64,000 nucleotides of DNA from Humulus lupulus (taxonomy: Eukaryota; Streptophyta; Magnoliopsida; Rosales; Cannabaceae). A program made the translations under genes and the position numbers. Within the stretch, counting starts at the first letter, position 1. Each line of letters opens with the position of its first letter. This document shows, in pieces, positions 45,711 to 57,964 of the stretch. The notes under the pieces were generated by a model, which was not told the DNA's origin, ran no database searches, and saw nothing but the letters and a program-made list of their open reading frames with translations. The stretch is taken from NCBI RefSeq assembly GCF_963169125.1, contig NC_084801.1:115037061-115101060 (forward strand), in the 5' to 3' direction.

Positions 45711-48700
45711 TCATTTATATTTGAAAATGTTATCATATTATATATATATTAAAAAAAATCATAAATAATATAAGTACAGGCGAAGAATGGAGCAACCTCC
45801 GCTACCGGTTGAACAACCTGCTCCCTCGAGGCCCCGGAGAAACACCCGGGCCGGAGCTCCTGCGAACTCAACTGTTGAGTTACCAGCCAAAACTGGGAAT
45901 AACCGAGCCCCTGCAGCGGCTCGAACCCAGAATCTTGGTAACGCGCAGAGCGTTCCTGAACCAGCACAGGCAAACTCGGGACCTTCCAGGCCCTGAAATG
46001 GGTGGCAGCCACCATCACCCATACGACACCCACCGTCGCCGATAAGATATCCCTCACCACCTCGGAGAAACGCACAACCGACTCAGGGTAATAGGGAAAG
46101 GCGGGCTGGACGAAAACATGGGAATGGGGAAACTGCTAGAGAACGTAGAGGCGCCCAGCCTACAAGAAGCCAAATGTCTCGGTCTAACACTATAGAGAGG
46201 AGACAGCCTAAAAGGAACCCATCTCAAAAGAACTATGCAGCGAGCCTTGCCAGCGAAGGCTCAAAAGACACAAGATCGATCAGTATGTATGACCGAGGAC
46301 GCAGAATTACTAAGAATCAAAGGGACCACCCTGACTTACGGGAACACCTAAATCAGAATTGGGGTAATGGTAACCCCTCGAACCCACACCTGAGAGATCG
46401 CCTATATAGACGCAAGGATCCCGTGCGAAGGCGCGAACCTGGAATTGTGATCAATGATAACCAATTTCAGGATAGACCCCCGTGGATCCAGTTCAGGAGA
46501 GGATTGATCAACTAGAAAAAGCAATTAGGCTCTTACAGAATGAACGAAGGCGGGATCGGGATGAAGAGTCTGACGAAGAACTCGAACCCTTTGCCCCCCA
46601 TATTTCCAGCACTCCGTTTCCTCAAGGGTTTCGGATTCCTCATGTCCCACCATTTGAGGGAAAGTCCGACCCGTACAGTCACTTAAGTACGTTTAACACT
46701 ATTATGAGAGCAAGTAATGTGGGCTACGAGCTCAGATGCATGCTGTTTCCAGCTTCTCTTACAGGGCCAGCAAAAAATTGGTTCGAAAAATATAAGAGGC
46801 ATTCAATTACTTCCTGGGATCAGTTGTCTAGAGATTTCAAGAAGCAATTTAGAGCCATGATCGGAATAAGGCTCGAGGCGTTCGCCTTGACCAATGTCCG
46901 GCAACAACCAAATGAAACACTAAAAAGTTACCTTACAAGGTTCAATCTAGAAGTTGCCCGAGCTCGTGATATAGACGACAACGACCATTTAATGGCTGTC
47001 CAAGCTGGGGTAATGCTGGGAAGTCCCCTCTGGGAAGATATGTAGAGGAAACCTGTGAGGTCCAGAACCGAATTTAATCGACGAGCTCAGAAGTTTATCA
47101 ATGTAGACGAGGCAAGGTCAACGCTGAATATGGCCTCTCAGCCCATAACCACAATGATAAACTTGAACTCTGCCTCGACCTCGGTAGACCCATCAGCCTC
47201 GAAACCCCCTGTAGAAAACCCTTCCAAAAGAAAGAAGAATGAAGGAAGTAACCCCGAAGCGGAAGTGGGAAAGAAGAAGAAAGGAGAAAGACATTTCTTC
47301 GTGTATAAGGTGTACACCGAGCTCAACGAGTCTCAGGAGAATATTTACCTGGCTAATGAAAACCAGGTCCCTTTCAAATGTCCAGACCCCATGAGAAACC
47401 AGAAATCCAAAAGAGACTCCAGCAAATATTGCAGATTTCATAGAGATACTGGACACACAATCGATGAATGCAGGAAACTGAAGGATGAGATCAAAGGTCT
47501 GATCACGAGAGGATACTTCAGGCAGTATGTAAGGAACCAGAACAATAACCAGGCTTCTACTAGCCAGAAGACAGCTACACCACCGCCTGCTCAAAACAAT
47601 AACTCCTGAGCAAGGGAAGACGAGAGACCCCCTCTGATTGATGGAGAAGACGTCGTAACCATCTTGGGCAGGCCTCATCTCGCAGGATCGGGCAGGAATG
47701 CCCAAAAGCGATACGTAAATGAGCTAAAAACTGGCGACGGGTCCATTTATGAACCCAAACCTAGAGCTCTGAAATACCAAAAGGTTGAATCTCAACCTAT
47801 ACCCTTTACAGAAGACGACGCATCCCATGTCCAATTTCCTCACAACGACCCACTGATCATCACCCTTTAGCTCACAAACAAGAGGGTTCACCGAGTCCTG
47901 ATTGATAACGGGAGCTCGATGAACATCCTCTATAAGGCCACCTTAGAAAAGATGGGACTCGCGCTTCGTGACCTAAAGGCCTGTGCAATGACGTTGTATG
48001 GATTTTCAGGAGAAGGGATTGCCTGTATGGGGTCCATCGAGCTCCCTGTGACCTTGGGAGACTTCCCAGTCTCAACAACCAAGATGATGGAATTCATAGT
48101 AGAGGACCTACCATCAGCCTACAACGTGCTGCTCGGGAAACCCGCTCTAGTAGGGCTGGAGGCAGTTTCGTCTGTGAGGCATTTGGCCATCAAGTTCCCG
48201 ACTTCTAGTGGCATCGGGACACTGAAAGGAGACAAGCTGGCAGGGAGGGAATGCTGTAACATTTCCATTAGAGGAAAGAAGTAGACGAATGCACAAACAC
48301 TCATCATAATTCAGAATAAGGATGGGACAATCATCGAAATAGACGAAGAAATCGATCCAAGAATAGAGGAAAGAGCTAACCTCGAACCACTGGAAGAGCT
48401 CGAAGAGGTTAGACTCGAGGAAGCAGACCCCTTGAAGACAATAAAGGTAGGGAAAAACCTTCCCAAAGAGACGAAATAACAATTAATTTGCTTTTTGAAA
48501 AAGAATCAGGATGTTTTCGCATGGTCGCATTCAGACATGGTAGGGATAAGTCCGATGTAGCGAGCCACACTTTGAATATTGATAAAAGCTTCCCCCCGAA
48601 GCAGCAAAAGTGAAGACTACTGGACGACGACAGGAAGAAGGCCCTAAAAGAGGAAGTCGATAGGTTGAAAGCAAACCGATTCATCAGGGATGCTTCTACC

Positions 48701-50294
48701 CCGATTAGGTAGCCAACCCAGTGCTAGTTCCAAAGCCTAACGAGACATGGAAGAGCTGTATCGATTACTCGGACCTCAATAAGGCCTGTTCTAAGGACTG
48801 CTTCCCCTTACCTCGGATCGACCAGCTCGTAGATGCCATGGCAGGACATGGACTTATGCCATTCATGGACTCATATTCTGGATATAAAAAAATTTCCATG
48901 CATGCCCCTGACCAAGAGCATACAAGTTTCGTGATGGACAAAGGGTTGTATTGCTACAATGTCATGCCGTTCGGACTCAAGAATGCTGGATCCACTTACC
49001 AGCGACTCGTAAACAGGATGTTCTCCAAAAAAATAGACAATAACATGGAAGTTTATGTTGACGATATGTTAGTTAAATCTCAACATAATAATAACCATGT
49101 GGACGACCTCGAAGAATGCTTCGCCATGTTACGGAGGTATAACATGAAGCTCAACCCTCAGAAGTGCTCTTTCGGAGTATCTTCAGGAATAGAAGCAAAT
49201 CCAGACAAGATCCAGGCTCTGATTGATATGCCCTCACCTCGAAAGCATAAGGATGTCCAATGTTTGACTGGAAGGATGGCGGCACTAAGTAGGTTTATCT
49301 CGAAATCTACAGACCGTTGTCTTCCATTTTTCAACCTTCTGAGGGGGGCAAGAAGTTCGAGTGGACAGAAGAATGCGAGTTAGATTTTCAGGAGCTCAAG
49401 AAGCACCTTGCGGAACCCCCTATCTTGTCGAAACCCATCACGGGAGAATTTCTGTACCTGTACCTTGCTACGACTGAGCACGCCATCAGCGCCGTACTAG
49501 TCTGAGAAGAATAGAAAGTGCAAAGGCTTGTGTACTATGTCAGCAAAATGTTGCTGGGGGCAGAATCGAGATACCCTTTGATGGAGAAGTCGGCTCTCAG
49601 CCAAATCCACTCATCTCGAAAGCTCCGACCTCACTTCTAGGCGCACCCCATCCATGTATTGACCGATCAACCACTAAGACAAGTCTTATCCAAGCCAGAA
49701 GCCTTGGGTTGGCTGCTAAAATGGGCCGTTGAACTCGGACAATTCGAGATCACTTATCATCTGAGGACGACCATAAGAGGATAGGCCTTGGCAGACTTTA
49801 TAGTGGAATGCACTGGAGTGACTAATGATGAAGTTATAACCCCGGCCCGCAAGCTGTGGAAACTTTATGTTGACGGGTCTTCCAATGAAAATGGATCGGG
49901 AGCAGGTGCAATTCTAATTACCCCAGCAGGAAGTCGATTTCACTCCGCTTTGAGATTTCACTTCGGAGCGTCGAATAACAAAGCTGAATACCGAAGCTCT
50001 ACTGGCAGGACTTCGCATAGCCAAGGAACTCAAGGCCAAAGCGATACATTGCTACAATGACTCCCAGTTGGTGGTTAATCAAATTTCAAGGGAATATCAA
50101 GCTCGTGGGACGAGAATGGCTGCGTATTTAGAAAAGGCAAAAGCAGCACTAAAGCATTTCAAGTTCTACGTGATAGAACAGGTCCCTTGAGAACAAAACT
50201 CAAACGCAGATGCCTTAGCCAGGCTCGCTACATCCACCGAGGTCGACGAGTTGAATATCGTGTCGATCAAACATCTAACGACACCCAGTATAAC

Positions 50295-51846
50295 TGATAA
50301 GTACTGAATTTGTCTATTTTTAATTCATTATTATTCTATTATTATGCACTTGATTATTTATTTATATATGTTTAATTAGTTTATTTTGTGTTTTTAGGAT
50401 TTTCAAGACATTTGGGTGAAAGTGAATGAATTTGGGGTGTTTTACAAGCAATGGTTAAGCTCGGAATTACAAGTTTGAAACTTCACACTTGATTTTGATA
50501 ACTTTCCAATACTGTTTTGGAAATATATCTTGAAATAAAATTTTTATATATTTTTCTTATCTTTCTATAGATTTTTGAATCGTCCAATTCTGAGTTATAT
50601 CGAGGAAGTTATGCTTAAAATACTTTCGGTCACTACAGCATAAGAAAACCAAAAAAATGGGAAAACTTGCTACGGCCGCGGCCAGCCTTATTCCAGACCG
50701 CGGCCTTGGGGACAGAACGTAGTGGCCACAACCAGCAATGTCCCAGGCCACGGCTGGAGCCCGATTTTCTGGAAAATACATTTTTTCTAGTGGCCGCGGC
50801 CGCCGATCGATTTTTTCTTAAATTTCAATTTTTAAATGTAATTTTTGGGGGGCTATAAAAGGGATTAGCGTAACTTTTATTATAACTTTGGATTGCAATT
50901 TTTAGAGGCTAGAACAGCAGAGGAGGAGGAAAAAAACATCATCATCTATATTCTTCAATCTAGTTTTTCTTTCTTCTCAAAACTCTTTTATTTTCATTGA
51001 ATATTTATGTTTATGAATATGAATATGATTATGGAGTAGTTTTCTTTATAGTTAAGGGTTATTTCAAAACCTTAGACATGAGATCTTGAATGCATTGATG
51101 AATTTTATTCCTTTTATTCCCTTATATTAAATTGCTTCTATTTTTCCTATTTGAATGTCATGGATCTTGTAAAATCTTGTTTAGATGGCCACTAATTGGG
51201 GTTTTGCATTGTTCTACTATCATCTTAGGATTTCTATCCACCTAATAGTTTAGGATTCTAAGTAAATTGATAAATTGTAATTAAGGTATTGTGACAAGTA
51301 TTTTAATTGTGAGGAAAAATAGAACCTAGGTTAAATGAATTGCATGCTTAATGAATTTGTTGCCTAGATTAATCTGTTTCCACAATGTGTAATGTGTTTA
51401 CTAGGTTAAATAGATTGCATGCTTAATGGGTTTATTGTTGGGTAAAAAGGGTTAATTAAGAGTGCTTAGCTTTAATTAATTATATTAGGGAAACTGGGAT
51501 AATTGACTGCTTAAGTGTTATCTGCGGGGTTAATAGTTTAATTGGGAATATGGAATATTATTCATCTTTGTTGATAGATTGATTGTTGAAGATGGAGAGT
51601 AATTCTTGACTATTTTTTAATATCGTTATATCCTTAGTTATTCAATCGTTGATATTTATTTCATTTTATGTTTTCAGCTATTAAAACTAAAACCCCTTTT
51701 TAATTTCAATGTAGTATTATTTTGAATAATAATTTGATCATAGTCCTCGTGGGTTCGACCCTTATTTACCGCTATACTGAAGTAGCTGGTGTAAGTGAAT
51801 AAAAAATATATATATTTAAATTCGATACGGCATACGACACGCATCA
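50295..51846 (+). mobile_element. Solo LTR (1552 bp) inside E3 pol
   Basis: TGATAAGTACTG...ACGCATCA termini are flanked by ATAAC at 50290-50294 and 51847-51851. A TATA-like GGCTATAAAAGGG is at about 50851. Near the right end, GGGTTCGACCCTTATTTACC resembles other long plant gypsy LTRs. It shares end motifs with the solo LTR at 22372-24337, but the bodies differ, so they belong to different families. No internal region remains. Confidence 0.87.
50668..50802. repeat. GC-rich palindromic cluster in the solo LTR
   Basis: Four spaced variants of GGCCGCGGCC occur: CGGCCGCGGCCAG, ACCGCGGCC, GGCCACGGC and GGCCGCGGCCGCC. They stand in otherwise AT-rich DNA. Confidence 0.75.
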
Positions 51847-53291
51847 ATAACCGAGCCAGAGCAGGAAGATGTTTGCATGATAAATTATGAGCCAACCTGG
51901 ATGACCCCAATAGTTGAATACCTTGAGGCCAGCATTCTCTCAAAAGAACGGAACAAGGCTCGAAAACTGATGTATGAGATCCCCAGGTACACCATTGTAG
52001 ATGGAAGGCTATATAGAAGAGGATACTCCATGACATTACTCTTATGTGTGACTCCACCCGAGGCTAAGAAAATCATAGAAGAAATTCATGAAGGACTCTG
52101 TGGAGACCACACTGGGGGGCATAGCCTTTCCAAGAAAATCATACGCCAGGGGTACTTTTGGCCTACCATCAAGGCAGACTTGTTCGATTACGTCAAGAAA
52201 TGCGACAAGTGCCAACGGTTCACAATAATCCCTCAAGCTCCACCCTCCGAGCTAACTATGATGACCTCCCCGTGGCCTTTTGCGGTCTGGGGAATCGACC
52301 TCATAGGCTCATTGCCAACTGGTAAAGGCGGAGTGAAGAACGCAGTAGTGGTCGTAGATTACTTCACGAAGTGGACAGAAGCCGAACCCCTGGCAACAAT
52401 CACCTCGAAGAAAGTCTTGGACTTCGTGGTAAAGAACATCATATGCCGATATGGGGTGCCAAGGAAGATTGTGTCCGATAACGGTACTCAATTCGACAGC
52501 GATCTGTTTACTAACTTTTGCGAAAAAATGGGATAATAAAGAGCTTCTCCTCTGTGGCCCATCCCCAGGCGAATGGCCAGGTCGAAGCTGTGAATAAAAC
52601 CCTAAAGAGTTCGTTAAAGAAAAAGTTGGAAGAAGTTGGAAGAAGCTAAAGGAAAATGGCCTGAAAAATTACCTCAAGTTCTGTGGGCATATCGAACCAC
52701 GACCCGTATTTCAACAAGACATACCCCATTTTCTCTGGCATATGGTTGCGAGGCTATGTTGCCTATCGAGGTCGAAATTCCCACAATTCGTGCCCTCGCT
52801 TATGACCAAGCCTCGAATAAATCCTAGATCAAATTAAGTCTGAACCTTATTGAAGAAAGAAGGAACGAAGCTCAATTAAAAAATGTTGCATACCAACAGC
52901 AAGCTACCCAGTATTTCAATAAAAGAGTTCGAGATAGAAAATTTAGCGTGGGAGATTTGGTGCTGAGGCGTGTATTCTTGGCGACACGGGATCCAGCAGC
53001 TGGCGTGCTCAGGCCAAATTGGGAAGGACCTTATCAGATCGAATCAGTCATCCGACCTAGAGTATACAAGTTGGCAAGATTGGATGGGAGTTTGGTACCA
53101 CGAGCATGGAATGGCGAACATCTACGACCTTACAATCAATAGTGTAGGAATGATGTCACCTGTAACCATGCTTGTTTATCTGTATTATTTTCCTGTTAAT
53201 AAATTATTTGAATAATGTTTGATTTCGTTTTAATATGTTGTATTTTTTGCAATCTCTCTTAATTAAATAACCTATGGTCACACTCATAGGA

Positions 53292-53308
53292 TATTAAGGG
53301 GGCATTAG
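53292..53308 (+). other. Internal polypurine-tract-like site of E3
   Basis: TATTAAGGGGGCATTAG lies 150 bp after pol and is preceded by CTCATAGGAT. The same CTCATAGGAT occurs 5' of the terminal tract (about 57928-57937), supporting a shared origin of the two sites. Confidence 0.6.
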
Positions 53309-53361
53309 TGGTACATATACCATCAGCTTGAAAAAATAAAATACTATATACTAAAAACATA

Positions 53362-53530
53362 TAAGTGTTTGGATGTAACCAAATGCGCGAGCTAGGATAG
53401 TTTGGATATAACCAAACTATCAAAAACATGTAAGTGTTTGGATATAACCAAATACGCGAGCTAATAAAGTTTGGACATACCAAATTATCAAAAGATAAAA
53501 GTGTTTGGATGTAACCAAATATGCGAACTA
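53362..53530. repeat. Tandem repeats in E3, period about 68 bp, three copies
   Basis: AAGTGTTTGGAT(G/A)TAACCAAAT with GCGA(G/A)CTA recurs at about 53363, 53432 and 53499. Shorter TTTGGATATAACCAAA-like pieces lie between them. Confidence 0.8.
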
Positions 53531-54162
53531 GATTAAAAAGATAAATATATGGATTACAAACCAAACATGACCTTAATAGGTTTGGAACAAACTAGCTAAA
53601 ACCAATCGACAGTAAGTTGGAACATAAACCCACTTCGCGATAAGTTGAGATCAAGGCTGGAGTATCTTGCAAAATGATAGTTTCGACCTCATAACCTTAG
53701 GGAGCTACCCGAGGACGAGAGAAAGTAACTAAAAAAAAGTAAGATATAACTAAACCATTTACATTACACGCCATATAAGTACCTTCGGGTGCATGGTAAA
53801 AGTAATCTCCGACCTTGACAAAATAACGAGATCGGATGTGGATATTTCGAGCAAACTGTGCATGAATGCATTGAACCTCGGACTTAAATCCACCAAATGT
53901 TTGTATGAATAAACAGATATATAAGACGCTTTAATATAAAATGCGTGAAATATTTCGACCCAAGAAATGTAAAGCAAATATAATAAAGCAAAGTCAAAAA
54001 TGGTATCACAAATATCATTAGTATGAGCTCAAAAATAGCTCATAAGAAGGCGGCTCTTTCACGAGTTGTAACATTGTCTTAGCCCCAGGGGCACAAAAAG
54101 CAAACAACCAAACACAAAAACTATTACAAGGAGTTCAAAGGGACGCAACCCCGAAGTAAGAT

Positions 54163-56722
54163 CTAGGAAGAAGGAGCATTCTCCTTGGCCTTCTCAGCAT
54201 CTTCCTTGGCCTTCTCAGCATCAACATCCTCCTTGGCTCTCTTTGCCTCATCCTGAGCAGCCACCTCCTCATCAAGCCGAGCTTGCCATTTAGCCACAAA
54301 TTCTGCCTCGAAAGAGCCTAAGAAGCTGGTGTCAAGGTCGACATTATTGGCCCAGATTCTGTACATGGCCAGGTCAACTGCCCAATCCTTCTTCTCCTTG
54401 AACTCTGCAAGAAGATGAGCTTTTTCGCCCTCCATGATTTCGAAAGTGGTGACCTTCTCTTCCTCAAGCTTTACATTGATCTTCTCCAGCTCCGCAACCC
54501 CGGCACTCATCTTCTCAAGCTCCGCGAGCTGGGCCTTTAGCTCCTCGAGCTTGGTTGTCTTGGCCTTTAGCTGTTCAACTTCAGCCTCCATCTTTGCCTT
54601 TGTGGCCCTGAGCTTGTCAGTGAGCTTGAGTTGAAGATCCTTCACCTCCTGAGCAAAAGACATGCTCGAGTGGACCTCATTGTTCAACTTATAGTTAAGT
54701 TGAGCTGAGACAGCAAGAGTCTGACATACAAAGAAATCAAATTAGAATATGAACTAAGTATAAAAATAGCTAATAGCGAAATGAGAATGATTACCGCAAT
54801 AGTGAGCTCGATGCTCTTCTCATAAAGAGTGTTGCAATCTCGAGCATTATTCAAGAACTGCCAATGAGGGGCGTCGAAGCTGCCAAAACTCTGGTCCACC
54901 TGAGACAGAACATCCGAGCCAAGCGTAGCCCCGTGAGGTCTTGCTGTGTTATCAATTACATACTCATCGAAGTGAGTAGAAATCGACAGCAGATGCGTTT
55001 TGGAGGCTGAGGGCTTTTTTGGAGGTGGGCCGAGCGTGGAGTGGGCCTAGATCGAAGGAGGAGTGGGAGAAATGGCCGTAGAGGACACCTCGACCTGAGG
55101 AGTCAGATCCACGGCTGAGCTTAGAGCAGCTGGAGTTGGTGGAGGAGGTGTCTTCTCAATCCTCTTAAGGACCTTGGCAGGTCGGTATGACCTCCGCAAC
55201 CCCCTCGGGCACTTACTCCTTTGGGCTCCGCCGCCGGCAAGTACATTATCAAGATCGGAATCCATGTCACCTGCACATTCACATCGCATTATGAGATATT
55301 CTAAAATAAAAAAAGGGTTAGAATGAAAAGACAAGCGGAAAGAAACCTAACTGGAACTCTCGCCCGAGCTCGTGCTTGGTGACCACGTAATTCCCCCATC
55401 TTCATAAGAGGTAGGGGGAGTACCTTCCCCATAAGTGGAAGTCAACCTCGAAAGGTCTCTATAGTCATTCATCCTATATTGAATGGCTATTCCGTCCCAT
55501 TCTTCGTTTAGACTATACATGGTATCATACTTCCTGAGCCAACTATCGTACCTATGTACCCTCTCATCTACCCAAGTCCATACATAGAAATGGTCCCTAT
55601 CGTCCTTGCATAATATTAATCTATTAGGTTTATACTTTAGTAATTAGGGAGACCACAAATCCGAGCTAAGGATGATTGTACCTCTGTCACTCGAGCTTGA
55701 GGCTTCATCGTTAGCCTCATTCCCCGATTGCGAGCTCCTGCGACGATGAGTTGGAGATGGAGGCTTAGCATTTTGCCTAGGGGGGAGGTTGCTGGTTGGG
55801 AGAGGCACTTTCTCCCACTGGGAATACTTTTTATTGGACCAGTCAAATGTGGACTGATCCCCCTCCAAGAGGTCGTAGGCTTGGAGCTTGTCTTCATGGA
55901 GGAGATAGGAGAGGGACCTCCTGCCATAAGGAAGTTGGAGTAAAGCCTCCTTGTGCTCTGTCATCTCCTTGGAGGGGGTGGGACGATAGTATTTGGCTGG
56001 AAAAATGAATGTATTATGACTAAGCGCGAGCTTAAACAAAAACTCGAGCACAAAAAAGAAAGAATTTTTAAATACTTACGAATTTTTAAAGAATAATATC
56101 AAGATGGAGCTAGGCCATCTGTCTAGAAGAAGGCCTTCTTGAAGTCCGGAGGATGGTTGGGAAGATCCTCGAAGATCTTCTTCTCCTTGGGAAAGCTCGA
56201 TAGGTAATAGAAGTCGTCTCCTCCCCGAGCTTGGGAGGGATTTCTTTTCAGACAAAAGAGATATAAGATCACTTCAGGTGAAGGTCCTTCCCACTTCAGC
56301 TCATGGTAAAGTGACCTCAGGGTGGACAGAACCCTGTAAGAATTGGTGTTGAGCTGGAAGGGAGCCAGCCCAACAAAATCCAAGAAGCCTTTAAAATAGG
56401 ACTTCAAAGGCAGTATAGCCCCCGCCTTCATGTGCTCCTGGCTCCAAGCTGCGTACCTCAGCTTACTGTCAAGATTCCCATCTCCCGGAGCGCGGCAACT
56501 TCGTTCGTGGGAGGTCGGAGCTCGACACCTCAGTGAGCCCGATAGTCCAATGTTGTGAAGGGCCAGAATGTCAGAGATCTGCCCTAATGATGAGATTGAG
56601 CTCCAGTTGTGCGAAGCCTCGAAAAATTCCCTTCTCAGGGTAGGTACAGAGGTTGGCTGTGAGGTAGAAGGTTCCCCCATCAGGGAGAACTGGAGATCAC
56701 CCAGCTTGAAAGCAACTGTCAC
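54163..56722 (-). pseudogene. E3 antisense additional ORF (aORF)
   Basis: It reads opposite to E3 gag-pol. The conserved first block (56722-56123) has YAAWSQEHMKAGAILPL, FVGLAPFQLNTNSYRVL and EVILYLFCLKRNPSQ. Then come a second exon-like block (56051-55644), a Pro/Ser-rich block (55334-55047) and a coiled coil at 54687-54163 that ends in WANNVDLDTSFLGS, ARLDEE and a Lys/Glu-rich tail. Gaps between blocks are of intron size. Within the long blocks the reading frame is open, so this is the best preserved of the three copies. Whether it is still translated is not known; I class it as a pseudogene because the upstream start exon is not clear. Confidence 0.68.
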
Positions 56723-57680
56723 CCTGAGTGTAGGGTCGAAGAGGATCAGTCTAGGCTTGGGGTCTGGATCTGGATAGAGGGTGACTCTTAGTTTTTCCCT
56801 TTTTCCTTCTTCGACATCGTCTATCTGACGTCAAAAGTGATCTTGAATGTCCTCTTGTTCACAACTCAGTTCGTGCCCCCGGATCAAGTGCTGGTTCCGA
56901 GTGAAAGGAGACTCCAGGCTCGGAGTTACTTATGTATAAGGAATCGCGAGCTTTGACCCCCACCACTTTCCTGAGTTCTACGTCATCTAACAAGAAAGAA
57001 AAAAGGTGAGGGCCAAGCGAACAGGAAGTAATGAAAAAACTAGAAGACCTAAGTTCGAATGATCGAGGTTACACGGAAAACTCAATCCAAAGGACGAGGC
57101 CAGTCTCAGGGCGTGCATTCCACCGAAGGAAAGGAAGGTGGACTTGTCAGTGGAGATCCCGATATATCAGGGAAAAAAGGTGGCGGTCACTCAAAAGATG
57201 ATATTTTTGGGAAACGTGCAATTCCTAAAGCCCTAGTTTTGTACCCAATATCTTAGTATACAAGATATGTCATCCGAAATTCAAAAACTCAGTAAAGAAC
57301 CATATTTGGGTCTTTCACACATGATCTGGGTTTGGAACCCATGATGTTAGAACTTAAGTCTAATATTTGTCAGCAGAAACATTCTAGTGCGTTAAACTAA
57401 CGAGTGGACCAACGGTGCAACAACATAAGCGCGCATGAAAACAATGCATATATACATGCATACAGAGCCATGAACAGAAAACTTACACAATATGATCGGC
57501 GGAAATAGAGAGATTGATGATTGTATAAGAGGTTGCAAATGCGATCTCACAGAATAAAAAATGCCAACGTTGGTTTGTCTTCTCGGCTTGGAGAACATGC
57601 AAGAACTGGGCAAAGAAGTTTCTGGTTTTTTCTCTCTGAGAAATTGAACGTACAAGAAAAATGGGGAAGATGAGCGGGGA

Positions 57681-57690
57681 TATATTTATA
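57681..57690 (-). promoter_or_regulatory. TATA box of the E3 antisense aORF
   Basis: Minus-strand CCTATAAATATATCCCC lies about 960 bp before the first conserved coding block and matches the E1 arrangement. Confidence 0.55.
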
Positions 57691-57944
57691 GGCCCCAAGG
57701 GATGTTAAGAGTTGAATTAATTTGGGCCATTGGCCAGATTCCGTATCAGATTTGACGGCCGGGGACAAATGAAGTGATAATACCATAAAGATGGCAGGCG
57801 AACGGGCGTGGGCAGAGTTTCAAGGCACTCAAGTACTTTGGTTGGCAAATACCCAACTGACGCGTGTCCACACTTGAGTATATTTGATGGTACGGTTCCC
57901 AATGGGAGTAGTTCAAAAGTTTCCTTCTCATAGGATTCGAACTA

Positions 57945-57964
57945 ATACTTTTGAGGGGGCAAAC
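57945..57964 (+). other. Terminal polypurine tract of E3
   Basis: TACTTTTGAGGGGGCAAAC directly precedes TGTTACGCCC of the LTR. Confidence 0.75.

Larger units (their letters stand above)
44162..45778. other. Very AT-rich DNA between E1 and E3
   Basis: No coding capacity is seen. It contains a pair of long inverted repeats (about 44455-44545 and 45185-45280) and a diverged tandem array (about 45290-45710). Confidence 0.6.
45779..53142 (+). pseudogene. E3 gag-pol (broken; interrupted by a solo LTR)
   Basis: A Pro/Arg-rich gag linker is followed by a capsid-like region (about 46590-47040) and a CCHC-like stretch (FHRDTGHTIDEC) near 47430-47475. Protease has VLIDNGSSMNIL at about 47896. RT is at 48720-49300 with YVDDML near 49054; 11 residues expected before IEANPDKI (about 49188) are missing by an in-frame deletion. 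RNase H 1 is at 49330-49800 and RNase H 2 at about 49850-50240, then the solo LTR, then integrase 51877-53142 (HTGGHSL, CDKCQRF, YFTKWTEAEP). Stops and shifts occur near 46000, 47043, 47869, 48480, 48560, 49382, 49505 and 52535. A duplicated TTGGAAGAAG near 52625-52645 shifts the frame. Confidence 0.87.
53143..54162. other. E3 spacer between pol and antisense aORF
   Basis: It contains the internal polypurine tract and a short tandem repeat at 53362-53530; the rest is AT-rich without genes. Confidence 0.6.

Noticed and set aside
45700..45790. A 5' LTR for E3
   Set aside because: No TGTTACGCCC start, GTCAACA end or primer-site sequence is present; AT-rich DNA joins straight to gag.
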